In this document: piece by piece, positions 9,932 to 18,204 of the stretch | Layout: each line of letters starts with the position of its first letter | Numbering within the stretch: position 1 is the first letter of the stretch | NCBI GenBank assembly: GCA_947455485.1 | Contig: CANGNV010000003.1 | Coordinates: 1 to 64,000, forward strand | DNA length: 64,000 nucleotides | Direction of reading: 5' to 3' | Source of the DNA: Burkholderiaceae bacterium | GTDB taxonomy: Bacteria > Pseudomonadota > Gammaproteobacteria > Burkholderiales > Burkholderiaceae | The notes under the pieces: model-generated | The model's input: only the letters and a program-made list of their open reading frames with translations | What the model was told of the DNA's origin: nothing | The model's database searches: none | Translations under genes and position numbers: made by a program

Positions 9932-10432
9932 ATGGCAATTTCCATGTACCAAGCATCGGTTCCTCAGTTAAAGAAAATGCTGGTCAACTTGACCACCATT
10001 CTCACTAAGGCTGAAGAGCATGTAGCCACAAAAGGAATCGATGGCAAGGTCTTGGTGGAGGCGCGCTTATTTCCGGATATGTTTCCTTTAGCCAAGCAGG
10101 TGCAGATTGCTTGTGATCAAGTGAAGTTTGGTTTGGCACGTTTGGCTAGTGTTGAAGCGCCTAAATTTGACGATACCGAAAGCACGCTTGCTCAATTAAA
10201 AGAGCGTATCGCAAAAACGATTACCTTTATGGACAGCATTAAGCCAGAGCAGATTGACGGCACAGAAGCAAAAGAGATTAAGTTCTCCATTAAAGAATGG
10301 AGCTTTGAGTTTGTAGGTGAGCAATATGTACTCACTTGGGTTATTCCAAACTTTTACTTCCACGTCACGACGACTTACAACATCTTGCGTCACAACGGTG
10401 TTGAGCTTGGTAAAGCGGATTACCTGGGCTAA
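9932..10432 (+). CDS. DUF1993 domain-containing protein
   Basis: 166 residues without signal peptide. The start AISMYQASVPQLKKMLVNL and the end FYFHVTTTYNILRHNGVELGKADYLG are characteristic of DUF1993, a DinB-like four-helix family. The conserved histidines near the C-terminus (FHVTTTYNILRHNG) fit a DinB-like fold. Biochemical function is not known. It lies 38 bp after the TPR gene on the same strand and may be cotranscribed. A terminator follows at 10578. Confidence 0.85.
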   Translation: MAISMYQASVPQLKKMLVNLTTILTKAEEHVATKGIDGKVLVEARLFPDMFPLAKQVQIACDQVKFGLARLASVEAPKFDDTESTLAQLKERIAKTITFMDSIKPEQIDGTEAKEIKFSIKEWSFEFVGEQYVLTWVIPNFYFHVTTTYNILRHNGVELGKADYLG

Positions 10433-10644
10433 TGCAGCGAGTAATAGAGATCATCGAAGTAGGGCATGCCTGGCTGTATCGGGCAAGTATCTACACCTCT
10501 AATGCATTCTTGGATGATCCAGCCATTCTGGCCTTTGCATTCTGCTAAGAAAAAACCAATCAGATCAAGTAAATACGCCACCCCTGGGTGGTTTTTATTG
10601 CGGAAAAAATTATTAACTTTATTAATAACGGTATTAAATTTCAT
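10429..10644 (-). CDS. Possible small cysteine-containing protein, weak
   Basis: 71-codon minus-strand ORF filling the gap between DUF1993 and the next lipoprotein gene. The C-terminal part (ECKGQNGWIIQECIRGVDTC) looks protein-like, with three cysteines. However, a plus-strand terminator lies within the ORF and no good ribosome site precedes its ATG. It may be a gene with a later start, or a chance ORF in the DUF1993 3' region. Confidence 0.3.
   Translation of the reverse strand: MKFNTVINKVNNFFRNKNHPGVAYLLDLIGFFLAECKGQNGWIIQECIRGVDTCPIQPGMPYFDDLYYSLH
10578..10597 (+). terminator. Terminator after DUF1993 gene
   Basis: CCACC-CCTG-GGTGG stem-loop followed directly by TTTTT. It is 145 bases past the DUF1993 stop codon, leaving a long 3' untranslated region. 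Confidence 0.75.
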
Positions 10645-10691
10645 GGATAATGAAGCCCTTATCAGTCATTAATTGCCTTAAACACTTATTT

Positions 10692-11108
10692 ATGAAAATA
10701 ACTATTTATTCAGTAGCATCATTTGCCGTCCTTATGCTTGGAGCTGGATGTGTTAATCAACAGCCTGTTGGACAGCCGATCGCTAACAGTAATTTGACGG
10801 CAGGCCAAGTTAGTCTGACCTTAAAAAAGAATGTCACCACTCAAGCTGAGGTTGTAGAAACCTTTGGTGCACCAAATATTGTCACCTCTAATGGCGATGG
10901 TGAAGAGGTTTGGACTTATCAAAAAAATGCCACAGTTTCTAGTGGAAGCTCTAGCTCGGGATATGCCACTATTATTTTGGCAGGAACTTCGTCCTCCAAT
11001 TCTGGGTTTGAGCAGTCCAGCAGAACAATTACTTTAATCATTAAATTTAGAGAGGTTAAAGGAGTCAAGATTGTGAGCGACTTTTCCTCAAGATCCTCCT
11101 CTTTCTAA
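10692..11108 (+). CDS. SmpA/OmlA-like lipoprotein
   Basis: About 138 residues from the ATG at 10692 (MKITIYSVASFAVLMLGAGC). The lipobox LGAGC marks an outer-membrane or periplasmic lipoprotein; the track's earlier start at 10650 adds a region without signal character. The middle LTAGQVSLTLKKNVTTQAEVVETFGAPNIV resembles the SmpA/OmlA (BamE-type) repeat, whose usual form is KGxTxxxVxxxFGxP. A Ser-rich stretch (SSGSSSSGYATI) interrupts the beta-rich C-terminus. It is followed after 9 bp by another lipoprotein gene. Confidence 0.75.
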   Translation: MKITIYSVASFAVLMLGAGCVNQQPVGQPIANSNLTAGQVSLTLKKNVTTQAEVVETFGAPNIVTSNGDGEEVWTYQKNATVSSGSSSSGYATIILAGTSSSNSGFEQSSRTITLIIKFREVKGVKIVSDFSSRSSSF

Positions 11109-11117
11109 GGCATAAGA

Positions 11118-11618
11118 ATGAAGTTTTTATTGGCTGTCACTAGCGCATTTTTGCTTTCATTATTGGGTGCTTGCTCCTCGGGGCCAGCGAAGCCCCAGTT
11201 GACCTCTCTTGAGATTCAGGCAATTCAGGCGAAAAACTTTGATGTAGATAAAAAAACTTCGTTTGATTCTTCCTTGTCCGTTCTTCAGGACTTGGGTTAC
11301 ATCATTGGTTCTGCCAGCTTTGAAACAGGATTCATTACCGCACAGTCACCTGCAAAGGGCACTAGCGGTAGCGTTTATTTCATAGGCATGCTACCCATTC
11401 CAGTCTCAGGCTCAGAGCAAAAGACAGTTGTGACGGTAGCAGTAGAAGCGGTAGGCCCCAAGAAATCCCGCATCCGCTTAAATTTTGTTGATAAAACGCG
11501 TGGTGGAGGTATGTTTGGCGCTGGTGAAAACGACACTCCGATACTAGATCCGGTCATCTATCAAAATGCTTTTGATAAGATCGGTGAGACAGTATTTATA
11601 AAGACATCGCAAAAATAA
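11118..11618 (+). CDS. Hypothetical lipoprotein
   Basis: 166 residues with signal sequence MKFLLAVTSAFLLSLLGACSS and lipobox LGAC. The remainder is mixed alpha/beta with no domain I can name; SFDSSLSVLQDLGYIIGSASFETGFITAQS is a pattern seen in several small lipoproteins of this order. It is probably cotranscribed with the SmpA-like lipoprotein upstream and ends two bases before a terminator. Confidence 0.75.
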   Translation: MKFLLAVTSAFLLSLLGACSSGPAKPQLTSLEIQAIQAKNFDVDKKTSFDSSLSVLQDLGYIIGSASFETGFITAQSPAKGTSGSVYFIGMLPIPVSGSEQKTVVTVAVEAVGPKKSRIRLNFVDKTRGGGMFGAGENDTPILDPVIYQNAFDKIGETVFIKTSQK

Positions 11619-11643
11619 AAAAGCCACCTTCGGGTGGTTTTTC
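11619..11643 (+). terminator. Terminator after lipoprotein pair
   Basis: CCACC-TTCG-GGTGG stem with a stable TTCG loop, preceded by an A-run and followed by TTTTTC. It lies immediately after the stop codon at 11618. Confidence 0.9.
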
Positions 11644-11734
11644 TTTGGGTCGATTGCGCCCCTTGTTTTGCCAGTCCCCCTAAAAAAGGGGTCAAAAACC
11701 ACGTTTTTGAAAAAATAAGGCCCGGGTATTGAAA

Positions 11735-11754
11735 TACTGTATGGATATACAGTA
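11735..11754 (+). promoter_or_regulatory. LexA (SOS) box of umuDC
   Basis: TACTGTATGGATATACAGTA fits the proteobacterial LexA consensus CTGT-N8-ACAG, including the flanking TA on both sides. It is centred about 20 bases before the umuD ATG, so LexA binding would block transcription of the operon. Derepression after DNA damage is expected from the family. Confidence 0.92.
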
Positions 11755-11765
11755 TATTAGAACCC

Positions 11766-12263
11766 ATGGCACTTATCGCACTTCCACAAAGCTCCTCAGA
11801 AAGCACGCTGACCCAGGCCCCACAGGCCTTGGCGGCCAATGGCGCCTATGAGTTCAAGCTCCTGAGCCACCGCATTTCAGCCGGATTTCCGAGCCCAGCA
11901 GCGGATTATGCGGAGGAAGGTCTCGATTTAAACCACTATTTAGTCCAAAACAAGCCAGCTACCTTCATGTTCACCGTCAAGGGTGATTCGATGATGGGTG
12001 CGGGTATTTGTGACGGCGACAAGGTGGTGGTCGATAAAGCCCTTAAGCCAAAACATAAAGACATCGTGGTTGCCGTAGTGGACGACGAGTACACCATCAA
12101 GCGCCTGTATCAATTGCGCGGCAAAACCGAACTCCAGCCAGAGAACCCAAATTACGAGCCCATTACCTTTAACGAGAACAGCGAACTCCAAATCTGGGGT
12201 GTAGTCGTTGGGGTAGTGCGCAAGTACAGCCACGCAAGCAGCAGAAACGGGAGGTCCGCATGA
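11766..12263 (+). CDS. umuD: UmuD-like S24 peptidase, polymerase V subunit
   Basis: 165 residues. The S24/LexA-type Ser-Lys protease domain has the nucleophile serine in [10 protein letters not shown] near residue 74 and the lysine in DEYTIKRLY near residue 111. A likely self-cleavage site is in the N-terminal part ([10 protein letters not shown]). RecA-stimulated cleavage to UmuD' activates error-prone polymerase V. It is slightly longer than E. coli UmuD because of an N-terminal extension. The stop overlaps the umuC start (ATGA). Confidence 0.95.
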   Translation: MALIALPQSSSESTLTQAPQALAANGAYEFKLLSHRISAGFPSPAADYAEEGLDLNHYLVQNKPATFMFTVKGDSMMGAGICDGDKVVVDKALKPKHKDIVVAVVDDEYTIKRLYQLRGKTELQPENPNYEPITFNENSELQIWGVVVGVVRKYSHASSRNGRSA

Positions 12264-13561
12264 GCCAAGCTGGTCAAACCAATCAACTCTTCGCGCTCGT
12301 AGATGTGAACAACTTCTACGTATCTTGCGAGCGCGTATTTGCTCCCAAGTTAGAAGATGTACCAATGGTGGTGCTATCTAATAACGATGGTTGTGCAGTA
12401 GCGCGTAGTGCTGAAGTTAAAGCGCTGGGCGTGAAGATGGGTACACCCTGGTTTCAGATGAAGGACCTAGCTAAGCAACATGGCATCCAAGCCTATTCCT
12501 CAAACTACACCTTGTATGGCGATATGAGCGGCAGGGTGGTAGAAGTCTTAAGAAAGTTCACGCCCAATCTTGAGGTCTACAGTATTGATGAGAGCTTTCT
12601 GCAAATCGAGACCGTACTCAAGCAATACACTGATCCAACTAGCCTAGGTCAAATCATCAAGCAAGATGTTAAAGACACTACCGGCTTACCTGTATGCGTT
12701 GGTATTGGCGCTAGCAAGACGCTCGCTAAGTTGGCCAATCACTTGGCTAAAAAGAATCCTCAGTTTGCTGGTGTATGTGACATCAGTTCTATGTCTAAAG
12801 AAGCGCTCTATCAATGGATGGCAGAGACAGCCGTAGGTGAGGTGTGGGGCATTGGTGGCAAGACTGCCAAGAAGCTCAAAGAGCTCAAGATCAATAGCGT
12901 ATTTGATTTGGTGCAAATATCACCACAAGCCATGCGCCAACAGTTTGGTGTTGTGGTTGAGCGTATTTGCTACGAGTTGCGTGGCGTATCTTGCCTGCAG
13001 CTCGAAGAAGTGGCCCCAGCTAAACAGCAGATTATTTCTTCAAGAAGCTTTGGTAAGCCAGTGACCTCCATGGAAGAGTTAGCTGAGTCTGTTGCTACTC
13101 ATGCTGCAAGAGGTGCCGAGAAACTCAGAAGCCAAAAGTCAGTCACGGGCGCACTCACTATTTTTGTGCAAACCAACCCACATAAGCCGTTTGAGCCACA
13201 ACATCATCAAAGCATCACAGTGGTTCTGAGTGACCCTAGTGATAACACCTTAACGCTCACAAGCGCTGCATTAAAAGGCTTGAAGCAAATCTACAAGACA
13301 GGCTTTAAGTACAAAAAAGCAGGCGTCATTCTTAACCTCTTGGCTGACAAACCCACGATGCAGCAATCATTATTTGATGACATGGAAGTCAAAGGTAAGT
13401 CTGCTGGACTCATGAAAGCTATGGACTCGATCAATACCCGTTTTGGTAACTCTGCCATCAAAACCGCAGCATCTGGAACTAAGCAAGACTGGCAAATGAG
13501 ATCAGGCAATAGATCGCCGAACTACACCACGCAGTGGGATGAATTGCCGGTAGCACGTTAA
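12260..13561 (+). CDS. umuC: DNA polymerase V catalytic subunit UmuC
   Basis: 433 residues, Y-family polymerase. Catalytic motifs are [16 protein letters not shown] at the N-terminus and YSIDESFLQ near residue 97. The helix-hairpin-helix segment is [15 protein letters not shown]. The C-terminal DUF4113-type tail of UmuC proteins is seen in the end segment ([21 protein letters not shown]). Translesion synthesis after DNA damage is its known role. It overlaps umuD by four bases and is under the SOS box. Confidence 0.97.
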   Translation: MSQAGQTNQLFALVDVNNFYVSCERVFAPKLEDVPMVVLSNNDGCAVARSAEVKALGVKMGTPWFQMKDLAKQHGIQAYSSNYTLYGDMSGRVVEVLRKFTPNLEVYSIDESFLQIETVLKQYTDPTSLGQIIKQDVKDTTGLPVCVGIGASKTLAKLANHLAKKNPQFAGVCDISSMSKEALYQWMAETAVGEVWGIGGKTAKKLKELKINSVFDLVQISPQAMRQQFGVVVERICYELRGVSCLQLEEVAPAKQQIISSRSFGKPVTSMEELAESVATHAARGAEKLRSQKSVTGALTIFVQTNPHKPFEPQHHQSITVVLSDPSDNTLTLTSAALKGLKQIYKTGFKYKKAGVILNLLADKPTMQQSLFDDMEVKGKSAGLMKAMDSINTRFGNSAIKTAASGTKQDWQMRSGNRSPNYTTQWDELPVAR

Positions 13562-13603
13562 AAAATGAATAAAAAAACAACAAATAACACAACAAAAATT
13601 ACT

Positions 13604-13620
13604 AGCTCATTTCGTGAGCC
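13604..13620. promoter_or_regulatory. AGCTCA-N5-TGAGC palindrome, site C
   Basis: AGCTCA-TTTCG-TGAGCC is the same 6-5-6 palindrome (one mismatch) that occurs at 29081 and 29806 next to the WYL regulator gene. It lies 92 bases upstream of the 43-residue ORF. It is read as a candidate operator of that regulator, though a hairpin in the umuC 3' region is an alternative. Confidence 0.45.
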
Positions 13621-13711
13621 AGTAAGCCAATATTCTGAATGCATGGCAGCAAAATAGAAGCAGAAAACAAGTAAAACCTAATTAACGTAGATACACACCA
13701 GGAGAAATCAA

Positions 13712-13843
13712 ATGGAACTAATCAATAACTTCAACGGCATCTCACTCGCAATCATCATGATCTTGTCTTACTGCGCAGTACTGAAAAGCACAAAGCGTAA
13801 CGAGCGTAGCAATACTCAAATATTCAGCCGTAAGTATCAGTAA
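13712..13843 (+). CDS. 43-residue membrane peptide
   Basis: A short ORF not in the track: MELINNFNGISLAIIMILSY then a basic, polar tail ending SRKYQ. The start has a strong ribosome site (AGGAG, 7 bases before ATG). Residues 8-24 form one membrane-spanning segment, followed by lysines and arginines, predicting a cytoplasmic C-terminus. It sits between umuC and a strong bidirectional terminator, with its own candidate promoter region. No known family is recognised. A membrane-active SOS-linked peptide is conceivable but not shown. Confidence 0.6.
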   Translation: MELINNFNGISLAIIMILSYCAVLKSTKRNERSNTQIFSRKYQ

Positions 13844-13954
13844 GGCAAATTAAAAATCAGCAAAGAGGTGCATCAGAAGCGCTAAAGAAAAAGCAGCAGG
13901 CCTGGTGGGGGAATAAGGAAATCACGGATTCTTAATTCCCCAGACGTGGGTTGG

Positions 13955-13988
13955 AAAGGATTGGGATCAAAAGATCTCAATCCTTTTT
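13955..13988 (+). terminator. Bidirectional terminator
   Basis: GGATTGGGATC-AAAA-GATCTCAATCC forms an 11-bp stem with one mismatch. It is followed by TTTTT on the plus strand and preceded by an A-run that gives Ts on the minus strand. It serves the small peptide gene and the convergent DUF2779 gene. Confidence 0.85.
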
Positions 13989-13991
13989 CAT

Positions 13992-15491
13992 TTAACTTTC
14001 GGCAATATATTTAATAAAGTCGTACATCGCCAAAGTGTCTTGTGCGCAATAGTGTTTCAACTTGTTCTCCCAATCCAATTTCTCGGATGAAGAAATGTTC
14101 GGATCGGTGCATTTAAACCAGGCAATTTGTGCATCGCCACCACCACTTAATCCGTTTGAGCTCGAATAGTCGACTGTCGTAGGAATCGCCTTTACGATGT
14201 TCTTGAGAGAGTAAGACCCCATCATGACTGGTGAGTAAAAGCCATCACGTGCAATATCTAGAGTGTCAATAATGCGAGCAATCAAGGCCTCAACCGGGAC
14301 ATGAAGATCCGCACAAGTAGAGCGCTTTACTAAGGCACGAAGTTTAGAGCGTTCAAATGACGCGTTATGAACGAAGATGGGCCCATTTGTGCCAACTGCA
14401 CTCAAGAGGGTTTGAAGAAACTCGCGATCCATGTTGGGGTCATAAAACTTGAGATAGCCAAGACCATCATCAACATTGAGGATTTGATCGGCACTATCCC
14501 AGCGGTGAATTGACCATTGAAAAGGTAGGGCGTCATAGGCCTTCGTGCCAGCCAACAAAGGCACCCCTTGTTGTACAGTCTCAAAGTCCATGAAATAGCG
14601 AGGCCAAGTATAGGAGCATGCCTGAGACTTAAGATGCGGCGAGAGCCAAACCGTATTGGATTGATGCGCTGCCTGAATCATCAGGTGTTGAGGTTTTGTT
14701 AGGCTGGATGCGGGGATGTTGCGAAGATCATAAACGCCTTGTTTGGCAAAATCTTCGATGAGGTTCTTATTGGCATATGGAAGAATGGAGATAGGGACTT
14801 CAGCTAGCTTCTGAAGAAGAGCGCTGCAGCGTTCTTGATATGGGCAGTTATATGGCTCAGTGCATTGAGTGCCCATCGCAATGTCCGGCATGCTCGCGCC
14901 TAATGTAGCAATGGGCTTTAATTGGGCAATCCATTGAGGTACTTCATTCATGTTCTGGAGTACCTCTTTAGTGATGTCAGCTTCGGTGATGAGATTTTGA
15001 TAGTCCCCATTGCCCGAGTAGATAAAGTCTTTGTTGATGTGAGCAATTTGAATTTTATTTAGCGTGATCCCACAGGCTTTAGCGATATATGCTTGGACGG
15101 AAGCATCTTTTATATGTTCATTTTTCAGGCTGGTAGATGATTTCACTTCGATCATCTCCCAGGCATCAGAGTTTCGACGTAGTACATCAACACGTACTAA
15201 GGTGCCGTCATGCAGAAAAGCGGCTTCGTAAATAACCTGGATTAACGGATCATTGACTGCGGACTTTGTAGCGGCAATTGCTGATATCGCATCTAGATTG
15301 CCGGTTAAGTCGCAACCTTCCCCATAGTAGGTGCGTGCAAATTCGCCAAAGCGGTTGCCGATATAAAAAATATGTAACTCTTGCTTAATTGGTTCATTGG
15401 TGTCGAGCCAAAGCTTTTTATGGCACTGGAGCCCTGAGATAACCTTCGATTTGGTTAATACATAGAGCTTTGGCACGCTATTTGATTTCAT
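13992..15491 (-). CDS. DUF2779 protein, Cas4-like plus RNase H-like nuclease
   Basis: 499 residues. The N-terminus LTKSKVISGLQCHKKLWLDTN and the acidic stretch WEMIEVKSSTSLKNEHIKDASVQAYI are of PD-(D/E)XK Cas4-like type. Cysteines CTEPYNCPYQERC near residue 210 could hold an Fe-S cluster. The C-terminal half is DUF2779 (PRYFMDFETVQQGVPLLAGTKAYDALPFQWSIH), an RNase H-like fold with the D-x-E motif DFE. DNA processing is likely; the pathway is unknown. It is divergent from the WYL island genes and shares their upstream palindrome. Confidence 0.8.
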   Translation of the reverse strand: MKSNSVPKLYVLTKSKVISGLQCHKKLWLDTNEPIKQELHIFYIGNRFGEFARTYYGEGCDLTGNLDAISAIAATKSAVNDPLIQVIYEAAFLHDGTLVRVDVLRRNSDAWEMIEVKSSTSLKNEHIKDASVQAYIAKACGITLNKIQIAHINKDFIYSGNGDYQNLITEADITKEVLQNMNEVPQWIAQLKPIATLGASMPDIAMGTQCTEPYNCPYQERCSALLQKLAEVPISILPYANKNLIEDFAKQGVYDLRNIPASSLTKPQHLMIQAAHQSNTVWLSPHLKSQACSYTWPRYFMDFETVQQGVPLLAGTKAYDALPFQWSIHRWDSADQILNVDDGLGYLKFYDPNMDREFLQTLLSAVGTNGPIFVHNASFERSKLRALVKRSTCADLHVPVEALIARIIDTLDIARDGFYSPVMMGSYSLKNIVKAIPTTVDYSSSNGLSGGGDAQIAWFKCTDPNISSSEKLDWENKLKHYCAQDTLAMYDFIKYIAES

Positions 15492-15537
15492 GGGTATATA
15501 TCCATTGGGGCTAAGGTAGATCTTATTAAATCAAAAA

Positions 15538-15560
15538 TAAATGATACTTTTTGTCATTAA
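15538..15560. promoter_or_regulatory. WYL-island inverted repeat, site 1
   Basis: TAAATGAT-ACTTTTT-GTCATTAA, an imperfect copy of the 8-7-8 dyad found perfectly at 17957 and 20565. The core AATGAY-N7-GTCATT is preserved. It lies between the divergent DUF2779 gene and the first island gene, so it could control both. Confidence 0.55.
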
Positions 15561-15607
15561 TGCGGATTAGACTCTATAGTTACAAATATATGACGAGAAG
15601 AGGCCCC

Positions 15608-15871
15608 ATGTCTTTTAATGTAAATGATTGTGACTTGATTGTGATTGATGCAGCCGATACCGACTCTGGAATAGATGCTGAATATGCTTATATCAGTGAG
15701 CAGTTTGGTCCTTTTGGGGTTGGATGGCAATTGCAGCGTCAAAAGGTGTTAACGCATGTTTTGCCAGGGGAGGGCGATCAAATACAGGTGGATGTTCTCA
15801 CTATTGAGCTGGCAAATGGTGAGGTTAAGGATATCGCTTTTGATATCACCTCTTTTTATGGCAAATGGTGA
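15608..15871 (+). CDS. Hypothetical acidic protein
   Basis: 87 residues from the ATG at 15608 (MSFNVNDCDLIVIDAADTDS), preceded by AGAGG; the track start at 15551 lies in the operator region. It is acidic, predicted soluble and beta-rich (GVGWQLQRQKVLTHVLPGEGDQIQVDVLTIEL). No family is recognised. It is the first gene of the three-gene run ending with the WYL regulator, and its stop is followed within 10 bases by the next start. Confidence 0.65.
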   Translation: MSFNVNDCDLIVIDAADTDSGIDAEYAYISEQFGPFGVGWQLQRQKVLTHVLPGEGDQIQVDVLTIELANGEVKDIAFDITSFYGKW

Positions 15872-15878
15872 TCGCGCA

Positions 15879-16619
15879 ATGATGCCTATTGAGTATTTAT
15901 ATGATCTTGGTCCTGTTCGTTGGGGTAACCCGAGCGAGAGTGCCTGCCTTTATTATCCAGGTGCCTATACCGATACTGGCCCGCTAGATTTGATTATGAG
16001 AAGTCGGTCTGAAAGTGCGAGTCAGCCATTTGATTCATTTGCCACGGCAATCTATGTAGATATCGCCATTACTCCTGAGGCAATAGAGCAGGTCATTCAT
16101 CGAATTAAGCATAACTATTCGACAAGAACAGTATTGGTGAGTGAAATATTGCCCGCTGACTTTGGGGCATTTAGATATGCTGATTTTTTGCCCAAGGAGG
16201 ACGATACTTTTTATGAGTCTGTGCCGAATTACGCACAGTTATACGCCGCAGAACATGATGAGTTTTTTGGTCTGCGTGCCTTTTTTCCTGAACTTCAATT
16301 AAATCTAATCTATCTCAAAGCAGAGGGAATTCAGGCGTACAGAACCCTTCAAAAAGCAAAGATCTTTCCTAATATTGTGGTCCTGCAAGATCATGGGCCT
16401 TGGGGTTATCAGTACGCCACTTTTTATGGCGAATGTCTTCTCTATAAGGCGGCAAAGAAATTGCCGCGATTCTTGTATCAAGCAACAGAGGGGGAGGCGT
16501 GGCCTGGTTACGAGCAGATCAGTGAAGGGTATTGCGATGAGGGCCAGGAGCATCGCTATGAGCGTTGTCTTAGTGCCAGAAAAACCGTTATTGCAGAAAT
16601 AAACAGAAGGAATAAGTAG
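15879..16619 (+). CDS. Hypothetical protein upstream of WYL regulator
   Basis: About 246 residues from the ATG at 15879 (MMPIEYLYDLGPVRWGNPSE). GGTGATC eight bases upstream matches the anti-Shine-Dalgarno end, and this start couples to the preceding gene. The track's 15756 start lies inside that gene. No domain is recognised. Features are an aromatic-rich sequence, several acidic patches (AAEHDEFFGLRAFFPELQL) and a C-terminal segment with H and C residues (ISEGYCDEGQEHRYERCL). It ends 5 bases before the WYL gene, indicating one operon. Confidence 0.65.
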   Translation: MMPIEYLYDLGPVRWGNPSESACLYYPGAYTDTGPLDLIMRSRSESASQPFDSFATAIYVDIAITPEAIEQVIHRIKHNYSTRTVLVSEILPADFGAFRYADFLPKEDDTFYESVPNYAQLYAAEHDEFFGLRAFFPELQLNLIYLKAEGIQAYRTLQKAKIFPNIVVLQDHGPWGYQYATFYGECLLYKAAKKLPRFLYQATEGEAWPGYEQISEGYCDEGQEHRYERCLSARKTVIAEINRRNK

Positions 16620-16624
16620 CGCAT

Positions 16625-17830
16625 ATGGCAAAGAAAAAGATAGCTGAGGATTTTGATTCTACTGATGAGGCTCTGGAAGAGAAAGGTGCATTGCGAGTAA
16701 TCCAGCGTCGTTGGGATGTTCTAAAAATGATTCCCCCTAATGGCCGCCTGATGAGTAAGAAAGAGGTTGCCGATCGCTTATATAAGCGCCATAGTGTTGG
16801 GCATAGTATTCAAGTATCACCAATGGCATTTTTGCGATATATCCAGCGAGATTTTGAGGCATTGAGCCGTGCAATTAATGCATTAAAGAAAGAGCAGATT
16901 ATTTCGACCCGGAAGGGTGTTTCTTGGGGTGAGGCTGGATCGCCATTTAAGTTAGCCGGCCTATCAAAAGACGAGATGATTGCGTTCGGTATGCTTAAAA
17001 AATTAGGCACATCTTGGATGCCTTCCTCTATCCGCGAGACATTAGAGCCATACTTCACGATGGCCATGGATGAGGCCAAGCAAAGGGTGATTGAGAATTC
17101 CGCCATTCCACCGCGACAGGCCGAGCTCCAGGCAAAGAAGTGGCTCGATAAGCTAGAGCGTCTTCCCGATTGGATTCAGTTTAAAAAAAGAAATATTGAT
17201 AAGAACGTCGAGAAAGTAATTCATGAGGCCTTGCTGCAAGAACAGAGTCTAGAGGTGGTCTATAAAGGCAAGCCAAGAGGTGTAATGTTTCCTCAGGCGC
17301 TAGTGCAAAGAGGCGCAAGAACTTATTTGCTTTCCACTTCGCCCAACGAACCAAGCTTGAGGCCTTACCTATTAAATAGGATGAATTCAGCCAGGATATC
17401 CCCGGAGCGCTTTAAGCTAACCCCGAAGGCTGATATTAAGGAGCAATTAAACCGGGGAATTGCTCAGCCAAAGTATTTGGAAGTTGACTATAAGGGTGAA
17501 TCGATTGCTTATGGTCAGCCAATTAAATTGCAATTTATAGCTGATGCGGGTACTGCGGATATATTGGAAGAGACTCCAATGGGGGATGATCAAGTAATTA
17601 CCCCCGTTGACTACTCATTAGTCACTCGCTGGAAGAAAGTGAAGGCGGATATTAAGTTAATTGATGAGTCTGAAAAAAATTGGGCAATCATTAGTGTCAC
17701 CGTGCTTTTGCAGGAAGAGTTGATATGGTGGTTACGTAGTCTTGGGCCATTCCTAAAGGTCATCGAGCCTGAATTTATAAGAGATCGAATTGAGTATGAC
17801 CTAAAGAGGGCTTTAGCGAACTACTCGTAA
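16625..17830 (+). CDS. WYL-domain transcriptional regulator
   Basis: 401 residues. The N-terminus (about 18-95) contains a winged-helix-like segment (LRVIQRRWDVLKMIPPNGRLMSKKEVADRL) with an insertion relative to usual HTH-WYL proteins. The WYL domain follows near residues 205-265 (LEVVYKGKPRGVMFPQALVQRGARTYLLS), and the C-terminal WCX-type extension is LIWWLRSLGPFLKVIEPEFIRDRI. WYL proteins are DNA-binding regulators, often of phage-defence islands, that may sense nucleotide or nucleic-acid ligands. It is probably the regulator that binds the dyads at 15538, 17957 and 20565; this is inference. Strong terminator follows. Confidence 0.88.
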   Translation: MAKKKIAEDFDSTDEALEEKGALRVIQRRWDVLKMIPPNGRLMSKKEVADRLYKRHSVGHSIQVSPMAFLRYIQRDFEALSRAINALKKEQIISTRKGVSWGEAGSPFKLAGLSKDEMIAFGMLKKLGTSWMPSSIRETLEPYFTMAMDEAKQRVIENSAIPPRQAELQAKKWLDKLERLPDWIQFKKRNIDKNVEKVIHEALLQEQSLEVVYKGKPRGVMFPQALVQRGARTYLLSTSPNEPSLRPYLLNRMNSARISPERFKLTPKADIKEQLNRGIAQPKYLEVDYKGESIAYGQPIKLQFIADAGTADILEETPMGDDQVITPVDYSLVTRWKKVKADIKLIDESEKNWAIISVTVLLQEELIWWLRSLGPFLKVIEPEFIRDRIEYDLKRALANYS

Positions 17831-17859
17831 TCCATCCTCTTTAATTTACCGCCTCTCAC

Positions 17860-17910
17860 GAGCGCAAAGATATTTGTATTTTGAGTGTCTTTGCGCTCTT
17901 TCCCTTTTTA
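17860..17910 (+). terminator. Terminator after WYL regulator gene
   Basis: GAGCGCAAAGA and TCTTTGCGCTC form a perfect 11-bp stem with a 17-base loop, followed by TTTCCCTTTTT. It separates the regulator operon from the next promoter at 17957. Confidence 0.85.
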
Positions 17911-17956
17911 TCTCTCCAACCCCATATTTATGGGGGTTAAATATATTGAGAAAGTT

Positions 17957-17989
17957 ATTTATAAATGACAAATAATGTCATTTATAAAT
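17957..17989. promoter_or_regulatory. WYL-island inverted repeat, site 2 (perfect 13-7-13)
   Basis: ATTTATAAATGAC-AAATAAT-GTCATTTATAAAT: perfect 13-bp arms around a 7-bp spacer, 43 bases before the start of the 50-residue gene. The inner seven bases of each arm are shared with site 3 and the outer six differ. Candidate operator of the WYL regulator. Confidence 0.7.
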
Positions 17990-18031
17990 GGCAGTATTAA
18001 ACCTATCCCAATCAAACGGAAGGGTCTTCTC

Positions 18032-18184
18032 ATGAAAATGTTCCAAGCAACAGTCCGCCTAGGCGGCGGTAGTGTATTGCAAACATTGGAGGTTATGGCG
18101 ACAACTGCAATTGAAGCTAAAAACAATCTAGAGATGGAGTTTGGCGATGGAAATGTAGTGTATTTCCCCAAAGAAATTAGGTGA
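18032..18184 (+). CDS. 50-residue hypothetical protein
   Basis: Start at the ATG 18032 (MKMFQATVRLGGGSVLQTLE), preceded by GGAAGGG; the track's start at 17975 falls inside the palindrome. The sequence MATTAIEAKNNLEMEFGDGNVVYFPKEIR suggests a small beta-alpha-beta fold. No family is recognised with certainty. Small proteins of this kind with a strand-helix-strand pattern often accompany mobile elements. It lies between operator site 2 and the AAA ATPase, and is probably cotranscribed with the ATPase through a hairpin. Confidence 0.65.
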   Translation: MKMFQATVRLGGGSVLQTLEVMATTAIEAKNNLEMEFGDGNVVYFPKEIR

Positions 18185-18204
18185 GTGTGTTGTGTGTAGC
18201 ACCT

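Noticed and set aside
13620-13660. LexA box before the 43-residue peptide
   Set aside because: CTGAATGCATGGCAGC lacks the CTGT-N8-ACAG pattern.
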